A stretch of 64,000 nt of DNA from Phorcus lineatus (GCA_921293015.1 OV121085.1:23077911-23141910); one strand, 5' to 3'. Positions 11,945 through 22,951 are shown, numbered from the stretch's first letter. Translations and numbers: made by a program. Notes: generated from the letters alone by a model not told the origin.

Positions 11945-12199
11945 AGGTCTCCATCATTTGGATGCATACACAAATAAAAGCCTAAATAAACTAAACAATT
12001 CTCATTTTATAATGCAAAATGTACTACAAACAAGCAAATTCCCAGATTGTGATCATTCCCAGATTGTTCAGGTCTCACAATCTGCAGATTGTTTAAACAA
12101 TCTAGGAATGAAAAAAATTCCTAGATTGTTCGAACAATCTGCAGATTGTGAGCGAACAATCTGCAGATTGTGATCATTCCCAGATTGCACGGAACATAT
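11945..12199 (-). repeat. Right terminal inverted repeat with palindromic AGATTGT words
   Basis: The reverse complement aligns with 5994-6230 in the same word order, with two differences: the palindrome built on CTAGGAATTCCTAG is opened by an extra TTTTTTTCA-type spacer at 12108-12119, and the outermost bases differ (GCACGGAACATAT). Core palindromes ACAATCTGCAGATTGT are kept three times. Confidence 0.85.
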
Positions 12200-12433
12200 C
12201 CACTCCTATCATATAACACATGCAAAAGAATAAAACTACAATTAGGGTCTGGGCTGATTTATTAAGCTAAGCTTAAAGATACAATTGACAATCATTATTC
12301 GAAGTATCTAACTAGATCAACATGCGGTGATCGTACAATGACACTAAAAAGGTGTTACAATCTCCCAGCCCAACCCAACAGGATAATAGAAAAATTATTA
12401 GGAAAGAACAAGAAAAGAGAGGAACGTGAAAAA

Positions 12434-13611
12434 TTATTTGGGAAGTTCCAACCCAAATCTCCGCAGCGCCTGCAACTTAGACCTGTCATTAAGGTTCAAA
12501 TAGCGCAAATAAGCAGAACTTTTCCAAAACCCGACGTCTTGGATGATTTCACCAGGCAAACCTACTGAAAAAGCCCAGGTAGCTCCGCCTCGCCGGAAAG
12601 AGTGACCAGTAACTTTTTCTTTAACTCCATTTTGCTGTAGGATATACTGAATAGTGTCAATAAAGAGGTCATGCTGTAGAGGATTGAAACTGCTATCTAC
12701 AAATAAAGCAGATTCTGATGAGAATCTCTGTGAAAAAAGACAATAATTTTTCAAGTGAATTAGCTGGGTTCAGAGGATGAGACTCTATATCCGGGAGATG
12801 CATCTCCAGGACTTTTTCCCTGAACTGCAAGGTTTTGGAGTGCTGCAAACGAATAAAGAATTCACCATTAACGTGCAATACATGTTTTAGACAAATGCCT
12901 TTGTTCGCATCAAAAAGGGGGTGGGATAGAGCAGTGGTTAGCGCGTTCGACTTCGGATCAGGAGGTCCGTGGTTCGAATCCCGCCAGGTGCTCGGCAACT
13001 TTGTCTGCAGTAGAGAACTGTTCTACACGCAGTCAGGTTTGGGTGCAATGCTACACTGAAATTCAGTGCAGTACCACCCATGGTTCGCTAGTTCCAGCCG
13101 ATGCTCGCAGGTTTCACCGCAATGCATAGCCACAATAGTGTTGCGGGCTTTCTCCCTGCAATAATACTAGCAGCGGCGATATAAGTGAAATATTCTTGAA
13201 AGCGGCGTTAAACACCAACTCACCTCACCTCACCTCGCATCAAAAACACCTCTACATAGAAAATTGCCTGGTCGTAACATTGCATAAAAAGCCACTAAGC
13301 AAGCGGTCCATATGGAAACACCAACTAGAATATCCAAATTTAAATTGTTAAACAACAACAACATTTCAGGTGTAATGGGCGTGGCTCCAGTCTGAGCGTC
13401 TCCCAAGCTCTCTCTTCACACCTTTCAAGACATGATGCACGTGCCAGTTGTCAATTGGGTCTGGAAGGTTAACAGCCTTATGTATAGAAGTCACAATGCA
13501 CAAGTACTGTCTTATAGTGGCAAATTTAAACTTTTTTACATCAACCAAGTAAGCTATATACATACAAATCTGCTGACTATCAGCTGGAACAGTCCACACT
13601 AAATTTATCAC
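12434..13611 (-). pseudogene. DIRS tyrosine recombinase, split by a SINE
   Basis: The N-terminal SAM-like half is at 13611-13366 (ICMYIAYLVDVKKFKFATIR, then VLKGVKRELGR). Across a stop it continues near 13310-13250 with FYAMLRPGNFLCRG, which supplies the first catalytic arginine (LR.SN-type box). After the SINE at 13235-12917 it resumes with KGICLKHVLHVNGEFFIRL. A frameshift near 12750 leads to the catalytic core at 12754-12434: VTGHSFRRGGATWAF (H..R) and SSAYLRYLNL (nucleophilic tyrosine). All catalytic residues can be located, but stops, frameshift and SINE inactivate it. Confidence 0.82.
12917..13235 (+). mobile_element. tRNA-derived SINE, 319 bp
   Basis: Target duplication CGCATCAAAAA at 12906-12916 and 13236-13246 gives exact ends. 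The head is tRNA-like, with an A box near TAGAGCAGTGG (12927-12937) and a perfect B box GGTTCGAATCC (12971-12981), the internal Pol III promoter. The body contains a block near 13201-13211 (AGCGGCGTTAAAC) and the tail is CTCACCT repeated. This body and tail style is, from memory, common in molluscan SINEs. It has no coding capacity and moved using LINE machinery. It is inserted in the recombinase gene of the DIRS element, in opposite orientation. Confidence 0.9.
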
Positions 13612-13679
13612 AAAAATCTGTGTAACATCTCATTTGACTACTATAAGTTGTCTTTGTAGACTCGGCTCATCCCTTTCGC

Positions 13680-14990
13680 TCAAGGCGGCTTACAGTATTT
13701 TGGAGTCTTCCTCTCAGCTCGTCCCCATCTGAAATTAATAAACCACCTTGACATATGTTGTGACAAGCTGAATATAAAAAATTTTGACAACTGTAGACTA
13801 GGCATTAAATCATAAATTTGGCCTAAACGACCATTTTCAGTCAACCTTGAAATAGCATATGCTAAGGTATTGTCTCGACCTGGAATGTAGATGGCACTTA
13901 AGGAAAAGTTATAGTGTGTCTGCAGGAAAAACAAACACCTCAAATAGTTCATTATCAATGGGGACCTCGAAGTTTTCTTATTCAAAAGTGCACGCGCTGT
14001 CAAATTATCAGTCTTCACAATCACTCGCTTATTTTGTCACGCATGGCCCCACCTTATTGCTGACAACACAACAATAACAGTTTCTTTGTAGTTAATGTGT
14101 TCATTTTGAAAAGCTGGCAAATCTAAATGCCATTTACCATACATAAAATCGCTTCCATACGAAGCACCACCTCCCGTGTTACAAGCGTCCGTCTGTAGGG
14201 TTGTGATGGGCTTCTCATCAATAAATTGTTAAGTTCCATTAAAACTCACAAGGAAACAACACCACCACTTTATATCCTCTTGAAAATCGTCATCAAGCAA
14301 AATTTTGCCCTTATTGCTTGTCGTTTTGGTCTTCAAGTCGATCAGTCTACGTAGAAACGTTCTACCACCTTTAACTACTTGACACGCCCAGTTCAACTTG
14401 CCAATTAACGATTCTAATTGTTTCTTGTTTGCCCGTTTTCGCTGAGAGATTACTTGAAACAAGTCTTTCAATTCTACCAGTGGGTTCTCTGGCAAAGACA
14501 AAACACATTTTGAGGTATCAATCACTACCCCAAGAAATGTTATCACTTTACGTGGTCCGTCCACTTTGTTCCAATTAATGTCAAAACCTAGATATCGCAA
14601 AACTCTCAACAAAATCGCCAGGCCACGAGAACAATCACTGAAATTGTCACACACAATGAGGAAATCATCTAAATAAGCTAAAACCACAAAATTATATCTA
14701 TTTTTCATAATTCTTCACACTGCACTGCTGAGGGATTGAAAAACACTGGGACTTTTGGATGCCCCGAACGGCATATATGTACACTTTTCATCCCCTTTGA
14801 AAAACCATGCTAACCCTGTATATATAACTAGAGGGATGTATTCGCACTGATCTATACGCACTCTTTAAATCAACTTTTGCCAGATAACTATCCTTCTTAA
14901 TCACTTTCACAGCATCACGTAAATCCATATAAGAGCATTCACAATCCGACATATAGGAATTCATACCTTGATTTTCCGGCAAACTTCCAT
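13680..14990 (-). pseudogene. DIRS reverse transcriptase and RNase H
   Basis: Three pieces in order. 14982-14788: YLAKVDLKSAYRSVRIHP, the first aspartate of the RT palm. 14708-14229: VVLAYLDDFLIVCDN, the YLDD box with both catalytic aspartates, then FLGVVIDTSKCVLSLP and GKLNWACQVV, the thumb signature of DIRS/Ty3-type RTs. 14024-13680: TDNLTARALLNKK and YIPGRDNTLAYAISRL, the RNase H DN and final D/SR motifs. Frameshifts between the pieces (near 14710-14790 and 14030-14230) make it non-functional. The RNase H starts before 14024 in a disrupted frame. Confidence 0.82.
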
Positions 14991-15228
14991 CATGAATGAG
15001 TCTAATTTTGTTACAGCTCCAATCGGACTCAAAATATCTGGAATGCTTTCTCTTGAATTTGTTCTTCTGTTTGCGATCTGTCAGTATAGGCTGATCTATG
15101 ATTTATTAAAACTTGTTTCACTGGTTTTGCCTCATTATCTACTAGCCTAAAGCCACTGTGAATGCCATCAAGTAGAAACTCTCTCTCCGGGTCGTCATCT
15201 GGCAAAAGTTTGTCCCAAGTGTCAGGAT

Positions 15229-15471
15229 TTAGTGTATTCTCAAACTTTGGCAGTTTTTTGGCTCACTGTGGTCATCTTCGTGATGTTGTTTTGCGCTGTG
15301 ACCTTGACTGAAACGAATGGAACACACATGTCTCATCTTACAGGTGTCCTCACGACAGAAACCATTGTTGAAACGCCGACAAAATTCTTGTCCACTCGGC
15401 GTAAATGGTCCCCTCTGTCGTCCAATAATTGAGCGTTTCTTCATCATAGGCGAGTTGTCGCGTGCTTTCAA
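15229..15471 (-). pseudogene. DIRS gag-like zinc-knuckle fragment
   Basis: The frame contains QEFCRRFNNGFCREDTCKMR followed by HVCSIRFSQGHSAKQHHEDD, a C/H-rich knuckle (C..FN.G.C....C...H.C) typical of the C-terminus of gag in DIRS-type elements, where it is thought to bind the RNA. The larger N-terminal part of gag is not recognisable upstream. It lies immediately 5' of the RT segment in element orientation. Confidence 0.6.
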
Positions 15472-15589
15472 GTGATTGAAAGTCCTAAAATGAACACAGT
15501 AAATGGATAATCTTAAATGAAGGCGATCATTTATAAAACAATTTTGTAACTTTCAGAAACAGTAACTACAAATAAACTTCTTTTTTTTT

Positions 15590-17050
15590 AGTACTAGCCT
15601 ACAATCATTCTTTCCTACTAATAATATTTCCTTATTGTTATTGGTGTGGTTTTTTTTGGTTTTTTATTAAACTGATTTTGTGGAGAACTTTTAGCCAAAG
15701 ACGCTGATGCTAACACAGCCAAACTTTCTGTAGTGATAGACCTTATTGAGAAATGGTGAAAGTAAGCGTTTTGGCCAAATCGGTTATTGAATTCAAGGCC
15801 CATTTCGACCCAAAACTCTGAAAATTAAGGATACAGCAATTTTTCTTATTGGCGTGTTTTATTTTTTATTTTTATCTTCCACCGATTTTGTGGACACGAT
15901 TTAGCCAAAACCGCTAAAGCTATTACAGCTAAACTTGACAATCTGATAGACCTTCATGAGAAGACGCTCCAATAAGCTTTTGGGCTTAATCAGATTAAGC
16001 GTTAAGGGCACAGTACCACTCAAATTTTCAAAAATTAACATGAGAAATTTAAAAAATATATATTTAACCGATAGGCAATTACATTTGGAGCAAAAAAGTA
16101 AATCACGGCGAATTCGTAGCATGCATAATTTCGCCGCCATATTGCTTTTTTGGACTTTTTCAATTTTCGGACCCCATGCACGTTTGAGAAACTTCTCCTC
16201 TGAAGATACTTGCATTAGAGAGCTGAAATTCATACTCAATGTAGCTGAAGCATTGTAGTTTTAAAATTCTTAAACTACAAGGTCCCAACATTAATACTTT
16301 TTTCTCAGCAACCCTTCAAAGTCGGGCGACTTGGCTAGTGTGACCATGTTCAATGGGCGACAACTCAAAAAGTTAGACTCATAACTACACCTTTTTTTCA
16401 GGATTGTCAAACCACTATGGGCACTTTACAAAACAATAAAAACATTGCTCGCGAACAGTCATTTCCGTTCACTATAAACGATCAAAATCGTGAAAAATAC
16501 CTTGTTCAAAATGTACTTAGAGACTTGAAACTTGTTTTAAAAGAAACGTTATAACTATAGAAACAAAAAAGTAAATCATGACGATTTTGTAAGTGTCACG
16601 GTTTTTTCGCATTATCAACTTCTTTCAATTTGGGTAGGAGACTTGGTCACATAAAAAATGCTTAATGCGTGAGCCAAATTTCATGAAACTTTCAGGATTG
16701 CTTACTTGACTATGTTTGTACTGAAGGTGCTTTTTAAGCGCTGAATTCTTTTGTCGTCGCTTGCGACTATATTTATTATTGTTTTTTCTTTCAAAATGCA
16801 CGTAGCGACTTGAAACTTTTTGTAAAAGATGTGCAATTAAATATCTTGAAAAAAATTAATTGTGACGAAGTCGTAGGTCACGTTGTTTTGGCGCCATCTT
16901 GATGTTTGCAAGTTTCCGACCCCATGCACATTTGAAGAATCACTTTTTTGCTGATACTTGCAGTAGAGAGTCCATACTTACAAATGACATAGCTAAAACA
17001 TTGCCCTATGTCAAATTTCTCAGAATGTGCAAATTCTAACTTTTTTCACA
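15590..17050. repeat. Diverged direct repeats of unknown family
   Basis: At least two sets of diverged direct copies are visible. GATTTTGTGGA..TTTAGCCAAA occurs at about 15673 and 15890 (period ~217 bp). A second block (AAAGTAAATCA.G.CG, then GACCCCATGCACGTTTGAG and GATACTTGCA..AGAGAG) occurs near 16097-16215, in part near 16568, and again near 16855-16965. No terminal repeats or proteins were recognised. Short frames at 15901-16258 on both strands are by-products of the repeats. Confidence 0.6.
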
Positions 17051-17191
17051 ACGACCTTTCAAAAGTAGTGAATTATCAAAAACCGTAAACTTCAAAGGCA
17101 GAAATAACTCAAAAACCTTCTCGTAGAATTTTATGATTTTTGCATGAGTAAGACATGAATATGGTTTTTAAGAATCAAGAATATAATCGCT

Positions 17192-17226
17192 CGCGGGGAG
17201 GGAGGGGGGGGGGGGGGGGGGGGGGG
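17192..17226. repeat. Poly-G tract
   Basis: A run of more than 25 G after a GGGGAGGGAGG lead-in, able in principle to form a G-quadruplex. Proline-rich minus-strand frames here only translate the tract. The exact length may be an assembly artefact. Confidence 0.8.
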
Positions 17227-17512
17227 TGGTAGTGGAGTAGTAGAGTGGTACTTTGTGAATCGACACAGCCAAGCCGACAGTGTAGTCCTCCTTTGGTGGT
17301 CCCAAGTAAGCAGCAGCACAAGGCAGCAGGCAAGTGCGGCCTCCCCCGGGGAGGTCAGGCACCCCACAGGGACAGGAGGGCTTAACTAAAAAATGGTAAA
17401 GAGAAAATAACAAAAGGGAGGGGTGGGGTGCTGACTAAACAGCAAAAGTAAAGGGGTCAAAAACCTATAAAAAATATAAATAAGTGGTGGGGAGTAAGGT
17501 TAGGCTGTTTGA

Positions 17513-17758
17513 TTATAGTTCCAGGAGCAGAAGGTAAGATGCCCGTATGGGGATGTCCTTGCTCAGTCTGCATGGTCTTGAGTGTTCTAAGTATCTGGCA
17601 AGGACTTTCTGTTGGTACATGATGGGCATCTGGTAGTATTCCATCTGCTCCAGGAGATGCTCAGTGTTGAGGATGGTGATTCTCTGTAGTTTATTGTCCG
17701 TCTGGTACTGTTTGGTTAATATAACAAATTCTCCTGACATTTCACTTAGTGGGGGCAC
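17513..17758 (-). other. Unidentified 81-codon frame
   Basis: An open frame with ordinary amino-acid composition, beginning MPPLSEMSGEFVILTKQYQT, helical in the middle (EHLLEQMEYYQMPIMYQQKV) and ending at a stop at 17513. The surrounding 17240-17500 is also GC-richer than its neighbours. I recognise no family. It could be a fragment of a retroelement ORF, an exon, or chance. No splice pair or start context decides it. Confidence 0.25.
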
Positions 17759-18195
17759 ATAATAATTTTGTCAAACTTTTACAATGGTATTATTTATCAA
17801 ATAGTAGGCCTACTGCTTGTTTTTATGCTGCTGCTCATATACTTGACGTTGTGCAAATTAACCAAGAAAATGACTTTAATTGTATTTAAAGAGAACCCTC
17901 GTTAAAACGCACAGCAAACTGATTAGCCAATCACAGCCTACCACGACATATCGCGCTCACTATATTATAAATGTTATAATGTATACATTGTTGACTCGCA
18001 CATTCACGTTTTTTTCACTGATAACAATTATAAAAACAACTATCAAGTATATGAAAAGATTTTGTTGTTGTAAACAAGTGTATTAAAAGTTTAATCTCCG
18101 AAAATGCCACCGTGTTTACGAAATCATTCCGTGTTGAAAAAACAACAAAGTCTGTCGCCTGTCGACTCTAAGCTACTTTGGAGTTTTTAGTGTAT
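17759..18195. other. No gene recognised
   Basis: AT-rich interval between the unidentified frame and the 3' end of the next LINE. Only chance frames were seen. Confidence 0.35.
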
Positions 18196-19980
18196 ATAAT
18201 CAATCAATCAACTTTATTACACCGAAAGTTTACAAATACATGTAAAGCATAACGGGATTAACAAGTACAAAATATTTACAAATGGAGTGAAAGTGATCGT
18301 TCTTCCAGCCATTACATTAATTTACAGTGGAAAGAATACATATAATAAATTTACATAGATTTCTTAATTGTGTTACATTGTTAGTTTTGAAAAGTTGAGA
18401 CAGTTTGTAAAAGTTGGGTGCAACAGTATAATATTTCTTGAGATATATATTTCTATGTGTAATAAATAATTGACATTCAAATAAATAATGAAATTCGTCA
18501 CCAATAGTATTACAAAATGTACAAATTCGATCATTATGATTAATATTTTTCCATCGGCCAGTTTCAATTGGTAATTTATGGTTTGATGTTCTGAATTTTA
18601 TTAAAGCAGAAAACATTTTTGGACTTAATTTTCTTTGTAACCATGATATAGTGCAGGTAGATTGTAAACAAGAGTACATATTTCCTTTATTTGATGTCAT
18701 CATTGTTTCATAAATAGATTGCAGAGATTGATCGTGTAGACGTAGTTTTGTAGCATTTTTAAACCAAGAATGGGGGACAGTATTCTGATTAAGCCAAATG
18801 TTGGAAAAGCCGATATTATCTAAAGTTATTTTAATAAATGACATCCACTTAAAATTCACTTTTCTAGATGTAAAAAGAGATAAACATATCTGATAAAGTA
18901 ATGAAAGAGTAGGGTTACACATTCCTGTAACAATTTTAGACCAATAACATAACATTCGTGATTTAATATGTACAATTAGCGGACTACGTCCTGTTTCGAT
19001 ATACAACATGTATGACGGCGTACTGCGTCTTAAATTAAGAATGTATTTTAAAAAATCAGTGTGAATTTTCTCAATTGCATTTACATTTTCAAAGCCCCAT
19101 ATTTCACATCCATACAATAAAATTGGTAATACTGTACAATCGAAAAGATATAATTTACAATCAATATCCATATTAATATTTCTAATACGTTTATATAGTA
19201 AATGCATAGCTTTGTTAGCTTGAAGGATATTGGATTTTCTAGCCTTTGCAAAAGATCTATTGTGACTGAAAATTACACCAAGATATTTATACTGATTTAC
19301 AATTTCCATTTCATTTCCATTAAATGTAAATGTATGCTTACTGAAGTTTACTTTACTGCCAAAGACTATAATCTTAGATTTCTCCATATTAACAGTCAAT
19401 TTATTTATATCACAATATCTACTGAAGGCATTTAAAGAATTTTGCAAATCCGTTGCAGTTTCCGCTAGTAGGACAGTGTCGTCTGCATATAACAGGACCA
19501 GTAATCGCAAAAATATATACAATTCATCGTCAGAGAAATCTATACATGTACCATCAACATTATTAGATAGCAAAAAACATTCCAAGTCATTTATGTACAA
19601 TGCAAACATTAGCGGGGACAAATTTTCTCCCTGTCTCACTCCGTTTTTACAATAAAAGTAATCAGATAGACTGCCGCTGTATGTAACACAAGATTTTATA
19701 CCACGATACATGGATTTTATAATGTTGATAATCTTTCCGTTAATACCATATGAAAATAATTTAATCCAAAGATTTGCTCTACAGACATTGTCAAATGCTT
19801 TGCTAAAATCGATAAATGCGCAAAATAGTTTTTGTTTCTTATGTTGTAATAGTTCAATGAGGGTATGCAAAGTATATACATGATCAGTGGTAGAAAATCC
19901 TTTTCTAAAACCAGCTTGATTATCAAATAAAATATGATTAGTTTCAACGAAATTGCTTAACCTTTTGTTCAAGTGTCGAC
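18196..19980 (-). mobile_element. 5'-truncated LINE with open RT frame
   Basis: The minus-strand frame at 20035-18317 (572 codons, the first ~22 of them outside the element) is an uninterrupted C-terminal two-thirds of a LINE ORF2. It shows AGFRKGFSTTDHVYTL, CAFIDFSKAFDNVCRANL, NGVRQGENLSPLMFALYIND, LLYADDTVLLAET (intact YADD), QYKYLGVIFS, and a final knuckle CTFCNTIGDEFHYLFEC. The endonuclease is missing. The 3' end at about 18196 has AATAAAG followed by a TTGA-type tail, as in several non-LTR clades without poly(A). The clade is jockey/I-like but unresolved. The catalytic residues look intact, suggesting a fairly recent insertion, though dead by truncation. Confidence 0.82.
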
Positions 19981-20105
19981 TTCCTGCTACTCCCCCATCC
20001 CGTCTATGAACCCGCGCTGTATATACACGGACCAAAGCTAGTGTGCTTGTGTTTAGACATCAAACAAATACTATGGACGGATTAACTTCTCGGAAATACA
20101 GTTAA

Positions 20106-20495
20106 TTGAATGTTCGTATTAGAATGGCAGTTATAAAGTTTTATATCATGTATGCTGTCAGCAATTACACCGTAATTAATTCCAGTCATATTTCAACTCA
20201 AAAAACTTTTGTCATGTCCGAATCGGAATTCAGCAGCGAGCTTTCGCTTTCAATGGAGTGGCTGTCTTCAAGTTTGGAATCTTGTCATTCGGACACGCTG
20301 AGTCCCAGGGGATGTTCCCGACCTTACCTGTATGAACCTGATCTATCGAGTGACAAAGAATGTTACCACGAGGACAATACCGGTGTACCGAATATTCGAG
20401 ATGATCGCCTAAAAAGCATAAACTGGCATTTGATTCGTTTCGACGCGTATTACATTCAATTGAATTTCAAAAGGTTATCCAAAATTAAAATGTGA
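20106..20495 (+). other. Unidentified acidic frame, possibly a P2X7-tail-like fragment
   Basis: From an internal ATG the frame reads MSESEFSSELSLSMEWLSSS, then a serine/acid-rich stretch, RPYLYEPDLSSD, and DRLKSINW before losing character. The pattern of an acidic serine-rich leader, a PY.(Y/F)EP box and then RL...(D/N)W is reminiscent of invertebrate proteins carrying the P2X7 C-terminal (ballast) domain, often transposon-associated. The cysteines that should follow the final W are absent here, so the frame could stop at an exon end or be broken. This is a suggestion only. Confidence 0.25.
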
Positions 20496-21705
20496 CTAAA
20501 TCACCTTTAAAATGTCTTTATGATGTATTAAATCTTAGTATATTAAAAGGTCATTGTTTATACAAAAATACAATGTAGTTTTACTAGTTTATACCATGTT
20601 TATTGAAAATTCAGACATTATTATTTCAATATCCATATTGGCGAATCGAAGGGGATCCAACGGGGACTGATGAAGGAGAATATCTCCAGTTCTGGTGTTA
20701 GAAAAAATTAGCAGCAACGCAGATCGATGGCATGTCTCTTTCGCATCGACATAGTAGGCAGAGTGCTCCTACTTACTTAAGTTTGGAGTTTAACGAGCGC
20801 TTTCCAGCTGATGTCACCCTCGAGTCGCAGTCGTTAAAAAGAAGCCGGGAGATTCCGAAAAGGGGGAGATGAATTTTGAAGCCTGGTCTGAATGATTAGA
20901 GGGAAGAATTTTAGAAATTTAGAATAGTATATATGCCTTAAGGAGATGGGAGATGGGAAAGGAGGGAAGGGGAGGGAGGTGTGTTGTCTTGTGGTTTTGG
21001 TTTTAGAATTTTAGTTGTTTAGATGGCACGTGTCTTTTAAGTATGTGCATAGGGTGTGGTGTATGTGTGGTTTATTGAGAGGGTTTAGGATTTGATGGAT
21101 GTTTGTGGGGTTAAGGCCACTTGTTGCGAGTGCTGTATTGAGTTCGTTGCGTTGTGTAGTGTGTGAATGGGTGAGTATGTGTTGTATAGTTTCTGGGTGT
21201 GGGCAGTTTGGGGATGCATAGCTACAGTTGCTTCGCCAAAATAGGCTCTTTGATACTCGATGATACTGGGGAAAGAGGTTATATAGCTGCAGCTCTGCAG
21301 CTAGAGTGCAATGTTTCTGTTTCTGTTTGTGTGTGTTGAGGCGTGTGTGTCCTGTTTGTAGTTTGATGATTGCCCTGTCGATGTTTGTATTTTGGAGTAT
21401 ACTATTTGTTTGCGGAGAGGGTTGGGTAGTAGTGTTTTGGTGTGAGTGGCTATGGTGGATTATTTGTAGTGTAGGTGCCACTTGCGTTTGGAGTGTAGTT
21501 TGGAGAGGCTTTTGGCCTCTTGTTCAGAGTGATAGAGTGGTAGTGTAGATGTTGGCAGGTTAAGGCCCTCCTTTGGCGCTTTGTTGGGGTTTTCGTTTCC
21601 AAATAGTCCGACGTGGGCGGATATCCAACGACGTGGGCGGATATCCAAAGGAGTTTAACGGCCTTGTCCTGTGTGTTGAGTGTTTGTATTGTGTGTAATA
21701 TAGTA

Positions 21706-22951
21706 CTCAAAAGAAGTTAAGGGTCAACCAACATTTTATTAGACACAAGGAACATGCAAATCAAGACTTTAAGCACACTTTTGGTCAGAATGAGTTCAAT
21801 ATGTCTCAATGTTGAGTCTTTTATTCAAATCATATGCACTTTTTGTACACAACTGTTCTGAGGATCTGATGAAAATTCGCCATTTTGAGCGTACGGAGGT
21901 CCAACAAAACTGTCTCAAATTCGATAACTTTGTTAATAATGAGTGAAACCACCACGTGCTCAAAAGCAGTCGACACAACGACGAGGCATGCTGTCGATCA
22001 GACGTTGAAAAAACATCTGCCACTCTGCCTGAAAGAATTGCACCAATTCTTGAAGATTATCAGGTTGCCTATGATTGTCTCTCTCACGTCTGCCCAACTC
22101 ATCCCATGCTTGCTCAATTGGTGCCAAGTCAGGAGAGTATGCAAGCCAATCCATTCGTTCAATACCATTTTGGGTGAGAAAATCATTAACAACTCGTGCT
22201 CTATGCGGTCTACTAATGTCATCTTGAAGAACAGAACCTGCTCCAACTTGATGAAGACTTGGGATGACAAAAGGCTGTAAAATTTCGTCTCTGTACCTGA
22301 TATCCGTCAAATTGCATTTTGCAGTTCATCTCTCGGACATCTCGCTGTAACAACGCACTAACGTAAGGCCATTTGAATGACATGCCGGTCTTGACGTTGC
22401 GACGTTGATCTTGGCCTACCAGACCGTGGGCGATTCGGATTGAAGTGGTTGCCTGGAAACGCTGCCATAGTCTCCCAATCACACTCTGGCTACAACCGAT
22501 TCTCTGTGCCATATTACTGTGTGAAACCCTGTTGAAGCCACGCAACGACCCTCCCTCTGTCAAGTTCACTCAGCTGACGTCTGACCATGCTGACATTTCA
22601 TCTGAGAGCAACACGGTCATGGAAGTTTTTTTAAAGCCCACACTATTCATGGAAAATGCATAGTGCAAGTGCGAGGACATAATCAACACCAAAAAGTCGT
22701 ACCCTACTGCGTTTGGGCGATGCAAACAGTTTTGTGGAGCCTTGTTTAGAGCTTTAGTTTATCGTTTCAAAGGAGACTGTCAAAATCGTTTTGCTGAAAA
22801 TGACATATGCCTTGTACACAGGTTTTGTCGTCAGGATATCGTGAACCAATTTTGACATGATTTCCGCCGATAATTTTATATAATATATATCTGATATGTG
22901 CGTAGAAAATTACCTGGTAGAAAAAAGGTTCGACACTTAACTTCTTTTGAG
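21706..22951 (-). mobile_element. Tc1-like DNA transposon, 1246 bp
   Basis: The ends are inverted repeats: left CTCAAAAGAAGTTAAGGGTC, right (reverse complement) CTCAAAAGAAGTTAAGTGTC, 19 of 20 matching. Both sides are flanked by TA (21704-21705 and 22952-22953), the standard Tc1/mariner target. Removing it restores the RNase H frame of the surrounding LINE. The transposase inside is broken. Confidence 0.92.
21960..22569 (-). pseudogene. Tc1-like transposase, internally deleted
   Basis: The minus strand reads an HTH region (GSLRGFNRVSHSNMAQRIGC, SQSVIGRLWQRFQ), then in another frame the C-terminal catalytic block: LQDDISRPHRARVV, MDWLAYSPDLAPIEQAWDEL and GRRERDNHRQPDNLQELVQF. The second D to E spacing counts as 34 residues, the DD34E spacing of Tc1. 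The region between HTH and catalytic core, including the first catalytic D, is missing or scrambled, so it is inactive. Confidence 0.85.

Larger units (their letters stand above)
5994..12199. mobile_element. 6.2 kb foldback-type DNA element with long repeat-filled inverted arms
   Basis: The ends are inverted repeats: the left reads ATATGTTGCG..CAATCTGG and the reverse complement of the right reads ATATGTTCCG..CAATCTGG. They stay alignable for about 250 bp, including a non-repetitive block with CATTATAAA. Inside each terminus is an array of about 20 copies of a ~62 bp unit, and the two arrays point in opposite directions. Each arm is therefore about 1.5 kb. The core (about 7470-10700) holds later insertions and a remainder with no recognisable transposase, so this copy looks non-autonomous. 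Flanks share TAT but no clear longer target duplication. It resembles foldback elements or MULEs with tandem-repeat termini. Superfamily is unresolved. Confidence 0.75.
12340..15480 (-). mobile_element. DIRS-type tyrosine-recombinase retrotransposon, decayed
   Basis: Reading the minus strand from about 15471 to 12434 gives gag-like zinc finger, reverse transcriptase, RNase H, then tyrosine recombinase. That order, and a recombinase in place of a DDE integrase, define YR retrotransposons (DIRS/Ngaro/PAT group), which integrate a circular DNA intermediate. No methyltransferase domain was seen after RNase H. Frames are broken at several points and a SINE interrupts the recombinase, so this copy is dead. 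I could not find the split direct or inverted terminal repeats expected at the ends, so the limits are approximate. Confidence 0.8.

Noticed and set aside
12920..12990. Functional tRNA gene
   Set aside because: A and B boxes are good, but the anticodon arm does not fold cleanly, the sequence continues into a SINE body and tail, and an 11 bp duplication flanks the whole unit.
15901..16258. Paired ORFs on both strands
   Set aside because: Overlapping antisense frames in a diverged repeat block, with no protein similarity recognised.
17131..17413. Proline-rich ORFs
   Set aside because: Produced by the poly-G tract read on the minus strand.
18317..20035. Intact autonomous LINE
   Set aside because: The RT frame is open, but the endonuclease and ORF1 are missing; the first ~22 codons are flanking sequence.
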